64,000 nucleotides of DNA from contig WWBZ02000001.1 of the NCBI GenBank assembly GCA_011503125.2, positions 2,790,001 through 2,854,000 of the forward strand. Reading direction: 5' to 3'. Made by a program: the position numbers and the translations under genes. Under the pieces are notes generated by a model. It was not told the DNA's origin, searched no databases, and worked only from the letters and a program-made list of their open reading frames with translations. This document shows, piece after piece, positions 60,196-64,000 of the stretch. How positions within the stretch are numbered: the first letter of the stretch is position 1; every line of letters starts with the position of its first letter. Origin of the DNA: Botryosphaeria dothidea. Lineage: Eukaryota > Ascomycota > Dothideomycetes > Botryosphaeriales > Botryosphaeriaceae.

Positions 60196-61291
60196 TATGA
60201 AGTCTCGCTGCTCCGAGTCGTGGCTTAAGAGTGCGAGATGCTGAGACGGTGCAAGTCGGTTCTGGAAGAAGGAGAAAGCGAAGAAATGAGGGCGAAGACC
60301 TGTCTAGCGTATCAAGAGTGATGAAGGAAGTGAGGAGGAGAGAGGAAGATGGCAGCACAGCCGGCCACGTAGCCCACGGTAGACTGCCGAAGCGGCGCGG
60401 TCGCAGTGGTGCAGCGAGTTGGAGCGCAGACGGTGAGGGAGAAGGGAGAAAGGGTAAGGGCGCTAGGGAACCCTTCAGGCAGCGAAGGACCTGAAAGGCA
60501 GGCGCGCATTCTGGCTGAGGGAAGTAGCGTCAGGCTCGCCGCCAGCTCTCAAGGCCCTACAGCAGTTGCCAGGTCAGTTTTGACTGCTATCAAAGTCTTC
60601 GATGCGCACTATGGCGTTTTGAAAGTCTCATTAAAATGCGAAGTCCGTAACCTTCGCTAAGCCAGTCGAGCTTAATCATATGTTCATACCCTGAAGACAT
60701 TGAGAGTCTTGGATCACTTCTAATATGCGTACTATAATGTCAGTAATACCGTTGTGATGTTTCAACGAACCGCAATGCCTGAAAGAGGAATTGGATGTTG
60801 TCCGTGCCACTTACTAAAGATGATGCAAAGAGATTTAACGTAAAAGTTGAAAGCTCACAATGCAGAATACGCTTACGCAAGAGTCACCTTAGCTGACGAG
60901 TTCAACGAGATTCCCATTACCCTTAAAGCTACGAATGCTATACGTGGGCCAGGACGAGCGCCGTCTGATATCATGATGCACGCTCAAACGACGTATAAGA
61001 GGGCATCCAGAAAGGAAAAAGGACCAAATCAGAGAAATTCAGATGCCCCCATGTCACCCAGCCAGTCTTCAATAATGCACCGCCAACGCCAGTAATGAGC
61101 TTTGGAAAAAAAAAGGGGGGGGTGTGAGGCCGTGGAATACTAAGGGAAGAGAAAAGGAGGGCTGTCCGCCAAAGCAACAAAGAACGCCCGCCTTGCACTA
61201 AGTGATATCAACAGAGAAAGCAGAAACTCCGGCGTCGATCAGTGGTCCTTGTATGGATGACGTAAAGACCTTTGTTCCCAGCACTTGTTTT
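60196..61291. other. Intergenic: DUF7918 promoter and STS1 3' end
   Basis: The left 300 bases are purine-rich on the plus strand (pyrimidine-rich leader for the minus gene). An A9-G9 tract lies at 61106-61123. No gene is seen. Confidence 0.5.
61106..61123. repeat. A9-G9 homopurine tract
   Basis: Nine A followed by nine G in the presumed STS1 3' flank; on the transcribed strand this reads C9T9. Confidence 0.9.
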
Positions 61292-62302
61292 CTACCAAGG
61301 GCCGACGCGGACGGGAGCACCTAAGCCGTATGTACCGTTGAGCAATTGTTGCCGTATCGAGGCCGGATCGTTGGGGCCCACACCTGCTTGCGGGCCAGCA
61401 CCGTCGTTGCCACCCATCCAGCCCAGGTGCGATCGAAGCTCGTGAACCGCCTCCAGCATTCTGCCACCCGAAAGCTCGTTGTGTTTGGATATCTTCTGAT
61501 CCCAGCCACCATAGCCCAGTTGGATTCCTCCACCCCTCTTTCCTGCTTCCCTCACAACCATCGCCCAAGCCTTGGCCATCTCTTCGTACGCCTCCTGCTT
61601 GTGGCGATTGTGCTGGAAAGTGTCCCAGTTGGGTAGTCGGTGGAGGATTTCGGTGGCGCCATCAAGAAAACTGAGGGAAGTGGCGGGTTGCATCTCGTTT
61701 GGCGGAAGGAAATGCGGAGTGTAGTCTTTAAGGGCTTCGAGAAGTTGGTGCAGAGGCTGTTTGACACGATTGTAGGCGTAATCGGAAGAGTTACGGTTGC
61801 CGAAAGGGAAGGCAGCCTGTAGGGCGGATTCGTAGTTGTTGAGGACTTCTAAGGCGGACGAGACGCTTGGGCGTGGAGCACTGTTGACAACCTCGGCGCC
61901 AATATCCGGGTGCCGCTCGCAGATTGTTTGAAGGAGACTCCTCATGTCGTCGGGTCCGAGCGTCTCGAGCAGGCGGGAGAGTCCAAGAGGGCGGCCGTTC
62001 ATGTTCGTGCGCATACGCTTGCTGCCGTGGCGGGCGGAAGATTGAATGAGGGTGCGTTGCGGCATCGAGGGCGAGCGCTCTGGAGACGCAGACATGCGCT
62101 CGTCGGCGTCGGCGCGATCATCATCGGCTTTGCGCTTGCGTGAGGACATGTGGTTCGGAGCGGGCGGCACTGCAGAGCAGGTCAGCACATGGCGGATAGG
62201 CGCAGTCTGGAGCAGAGACGCACTGGAGCGGCTTGGCGAGAGGCGGGTGTTCTGGAGCAGATGCGGAGCGGAGAAGGGAGAAGTGGCGAGGACGCTGTTC
62301 AT
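61292..62302 (-). CDS. STS1: Nuclear proteasome tethering factor STS1/Cut8
   Basis: A single exon of 336 residues from ATG 62302. This start gives MNSVLATSPFSAPHLLQNTR then LSPSRSSASL, as in other filamentous fungal Sts1 proteins; a shorter start at 62149 (MSSRKRKADDD) is possible. The basic N-terminus carries nuclear-localisation-like KRK and KRMR patches and, in yeast and fission yeast, binds the proteasome through lysines. The helical core shows PLGLSRLLETLGPDDMRSLL, ERHPDIGAEVVNSAPRPSV and SDYAYNRVKQPLHQLLEALK. SYLDGATEI-like and GGGIQLGYGGWDQK blocks follow. Sts1/Cut8 holds proteasomes in the nucleus. The tail ends VRVGPW. Confidence 0.93.
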   Translation of the reverse strand: MNSVLATSPFSAPHLLQNTRLSPSRSSASLLQTAPIRHVLTCSAVPPAPNHMSSRKRKADDDRADADERMSASPERSPSMPQRTLIQSSARHGSKRMRTNMNGRPLGLSRLLETLGPDDMRSLLQTICERHPDIGAEVVNSAPRPSVSSALEVLNNYESALQAAFPFGNRNSSDYAYNRVKQPLHQLLEALKDYTPHFLPPNEMQPATSLSFLDGATEILHRLPNWDTFQHNRHKQEAYEEMAKAWAMVVREAGKRGGGIQLGYGGWDQKISKHNELSGGRMLEAVHELRSHLGWMGGNDGAGPQAGVGPNDPASIRQQLLNGTYGLGAPVRVGPW

Positions 62303-62905
62303 GGCTGGCGGGCCTTGCGCTGTTTCAGCTGCAATGAAGTGGCCAGACGGATGTAGATGTGGACGACGCCCACTGGAAGAGGCGTGGAGGCTCAAGCACA
62401 GGCGAGGTGGTGATGAAAGAACGAGGTGGGACAGCGAGGTGTCAGTGGATGTTTAGTTGCAGCGCCTGGCACCCAAAGGGCTACCGATTGCCAGGCCAAA
62501 GCCAGCCTCTAGCCGCGCCAAGCCACGCCCGGGCCTGCGCCGCCCAAGGCCAGTCAAGTGCACGAACGCCCCCGGTCTCCACCACAACCAACAAGGACTG
62601 TTTATACTACGCAAGAGACGGTGAGTCGCATGTGCTGTCACGCTGCGTGCAGGTCCTGCCACGCCATGCACTGCGGGAGGAATCCCGCCTTGGGCCGCCC
62701 GCCGCATTGCTTCATTTACTATCATCCCGGAAACTAGACAATATTTTTTTCGCAGACAAAACAAACACGCACTTCGACCCAAAACGCCCCCGGCGAATCC
62801 TGTAGTACTAAACTCTACCGAACACCTGACGCCGCGCCATGCCCCACGCTAAACGTGCATCTTACACGGCCCCTTATCCACTCTCCCTTGAACAGTGAAC
62901 CCACC
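62303..62905. other. Intergenic: STS1 promoter and MTR4 3' end
   Basis: About 600 bases between two minus-strand genes. GC-rich near STS1. No RNA gene or other open frame is supported. Confidence 0.5.
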
Positions 62906-64000
62906 TTACAGATACAGCGATTGCGCAGCCACCAGGTCCCTCCTGATGGCTTCTAGCGCCTTCTCGAACTTCTGCTCCAGATCGCTGTTACCCATAACCT
63001 TAGCACCTTGGGCGATCTGCCGCAGAAGCTCTTCAAGGCGGCGGAATAGACGGATCAGGCTGCCTTCGTAGACGTCCGTCATTTTACTATCATGCTAGTC
63101 AGCCATTGAACAGCAAAACTGCATCTGTTCCCACTTACCAGATCTCCGCGAATGTCGCACCCTTGGACCATGCGAAAACAACCTCCATTAGCTGGTACTT
63201 GAAACCATCGACGTACTCATCCTCATTGACTGCCAGTTTGCTTTCCTGCGAAACCTTCGCAATGATGCGTGCCTGGGCCTGGATGTCGCGGAAAGGCTTC
63301 GCCAGCTCCTCCCTCAGCGTCGGCGTCTCATTGCTCTTCTCCTCGAAAATGAAGCAGCTCAAGGCTGAAGCACACACCTCGGGCGCGAGCTCGTTGAAGA
63401 AACCGTTGAACAGAAGCTCACTCAACACGAGCTCGTCTCCCGTGCTGATTTCGCATGCCACGCGGGCCTTGAGCTGCACAACGTCCGCCTCGTTGATGAA
63501 TCCAAGACGTCGCAGGACACGCTTACGACACTTGAGCTCATCCAACTGCATCACCGACAGCGCATTGCTGATTTGTTTCTTCACCCCCTTAATCTTGTTA
63601 CCAAGCTCGACCTTGCCAGCATACTGGTCGTACAGATCTGGCAATCGTGGTGAGTTGTGCAGAGGGTTCGATAGCAGCCGAGACTCCAGTACTTCGATCT
63701 TCCGCAACAATTTTTTGAAGCTGTCGTCCGTGATTCCCATGTTCTCGATTGGATCAAGGATGGCGATTCCGTCAGGGAAACGCTTCTTGACTTCCTCGAG
63801 AGCCTTTCGGACGGAGTTTCTCTGCTCAGAAGACTTTAGATCTGAAGGTAGGAAGATGCGGAGATGACCAATTGAATCAATGCACGACAGCAGTACCGGA
63901 ACAACCTCCATCTTGCCCTTCTCGCCGGGTGATGGGGGACGCACGCCTTGAGGCAGATCCTGGTTTGGTTGAGGAGCAAATGTAACATCGTTTGCCACTT
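62906..64000 (-). CDS. MTR4: Exosome RNA helicase MTR4, C-terminal part (5' end beyond window)
   Basis: The right edge cuts the gene. Visible are 63139-64000 and the last exon 62906-63086, joined across a 52-nt intron (GTAAGT donor), about 347 residues. The DSHCT (winged-helix bundle) domain is seen: GHLRIFLPSDLKSSEQRNSV, then KRFPDGIAILDPIENMGI, ELKCRKRVLRRLGFINEADV and DGFKYQLMEVVFAWSKGATF. Splicing restores FAEICKMTDVYEGSLIRLFR, and the protein ends RRDLVAAQSLYL, the classic Ski2-like/Mtr4 terminus. Mtr4 feeds RNA to the nuclear exosome within TRAMP and processes rRNA. The helicase core lies outside the window. The frame at the edge reads VANDVTFAPQPNQDLP, so the exon continues. Confidence 0.95.

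Overview
This window is nuclear chromosomal DNA from a filamentous ascomycete (Pezizomycotina, possibly a dothideomycete). The evidence is a set of single-copy fungal housekeeping genes interrupted by short GT-AG introns (mostly 45-110 nt), a split tRNA gene, an FlbA-type DEP-DEP-RGS regulator, a fungal DUF7918 protein, and the fungal cell-surface style gene at 23.4-24.5 kb. Eighteen protein-coding genes and one RNA gene can be supported. Both window edges cut a gene: a disordered protein at the left and MTR4 at the right. No bacterial-type operon, CRISPR array or intact transposon was found.

Layout. 0-1.5 kb: 3' part of a Ser/Pro/Arg-rich protein of unknown function. 2.8-3.4 kb: STF2-like protein (minus). 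4.8-5.9 kb: DRE2 Fe-S assembly protein (plus). 6.4-10.7 kb: NUP133-family nucleoporin (plus). 11.9-13.7 kb: Yck-type casein kinase 1 (plus). 13.7-19.0 kb: mostly non-coding, with an intron-containing tRNA-Tyr(GTA) on the minus strand at 18.05-18.17 kb. 19.0-20.5 kb: eIF2B beta (minus), divergent from NEM1 phosphatase (21.2-22.8 kb). 23.4-24.5 kb: an uncharacterised single-pass membrane protein (minus). 25.0-27.2 kb: UTP25 (minus), divergent from eIF3f (27.45-28.56 kb). 30.1-31.9 kb: CHK1 (minus). 32.8-35.5 kb: FlbA-type RGS regulator (minus). 35.5-47.5 kb: a 12-kb stretch without a supportable gene, CpG/GC-rich in its first half and more AT-rich in the second. 47.5-48.6 kb: COX18/OXA2-like insertase (minus), divergent from ALG11 (49.2-51.15 kb). 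53.3-55.7 kb: SOK1/TCP11 protein. 56.9-58.4 kb: SCP2-type thiolase (minus). 59.1-60.2 kb: DUF7918 protein (minus). 61.3-62.3 kb: STS1/Cut8 (minus). 62.9 kb to the end: C-terminus of MTR4 (minus).

The genes do not form a pathway cluster. By role they cover translation and ribosome biogenesis (eIF2B beta, eIF3f, UTP25, MTR4, tRNA-Tyr), signalling and checkpoints (CK1, CHK1, FlbA, SOK1, NEM1), nuclear pore and proteasome (NUP133, STS1), organelles (COX18, DRE2, thiolase) and glycosylation (ALG11). Exon coordinates were worked out by eye from splice signals, frame continuity and remembered family consensus; no alignment was run. I found no clearly new biological system. The items most worth a second look are the membrane protein whose reading depends on a 45-nt intron that removes a stop codon, the long gene-free region upstream of flbA, possible alternative tails in CK1 and DRE2, and the SUMO-interaction-like C-terminus of the DUF7918 protein.
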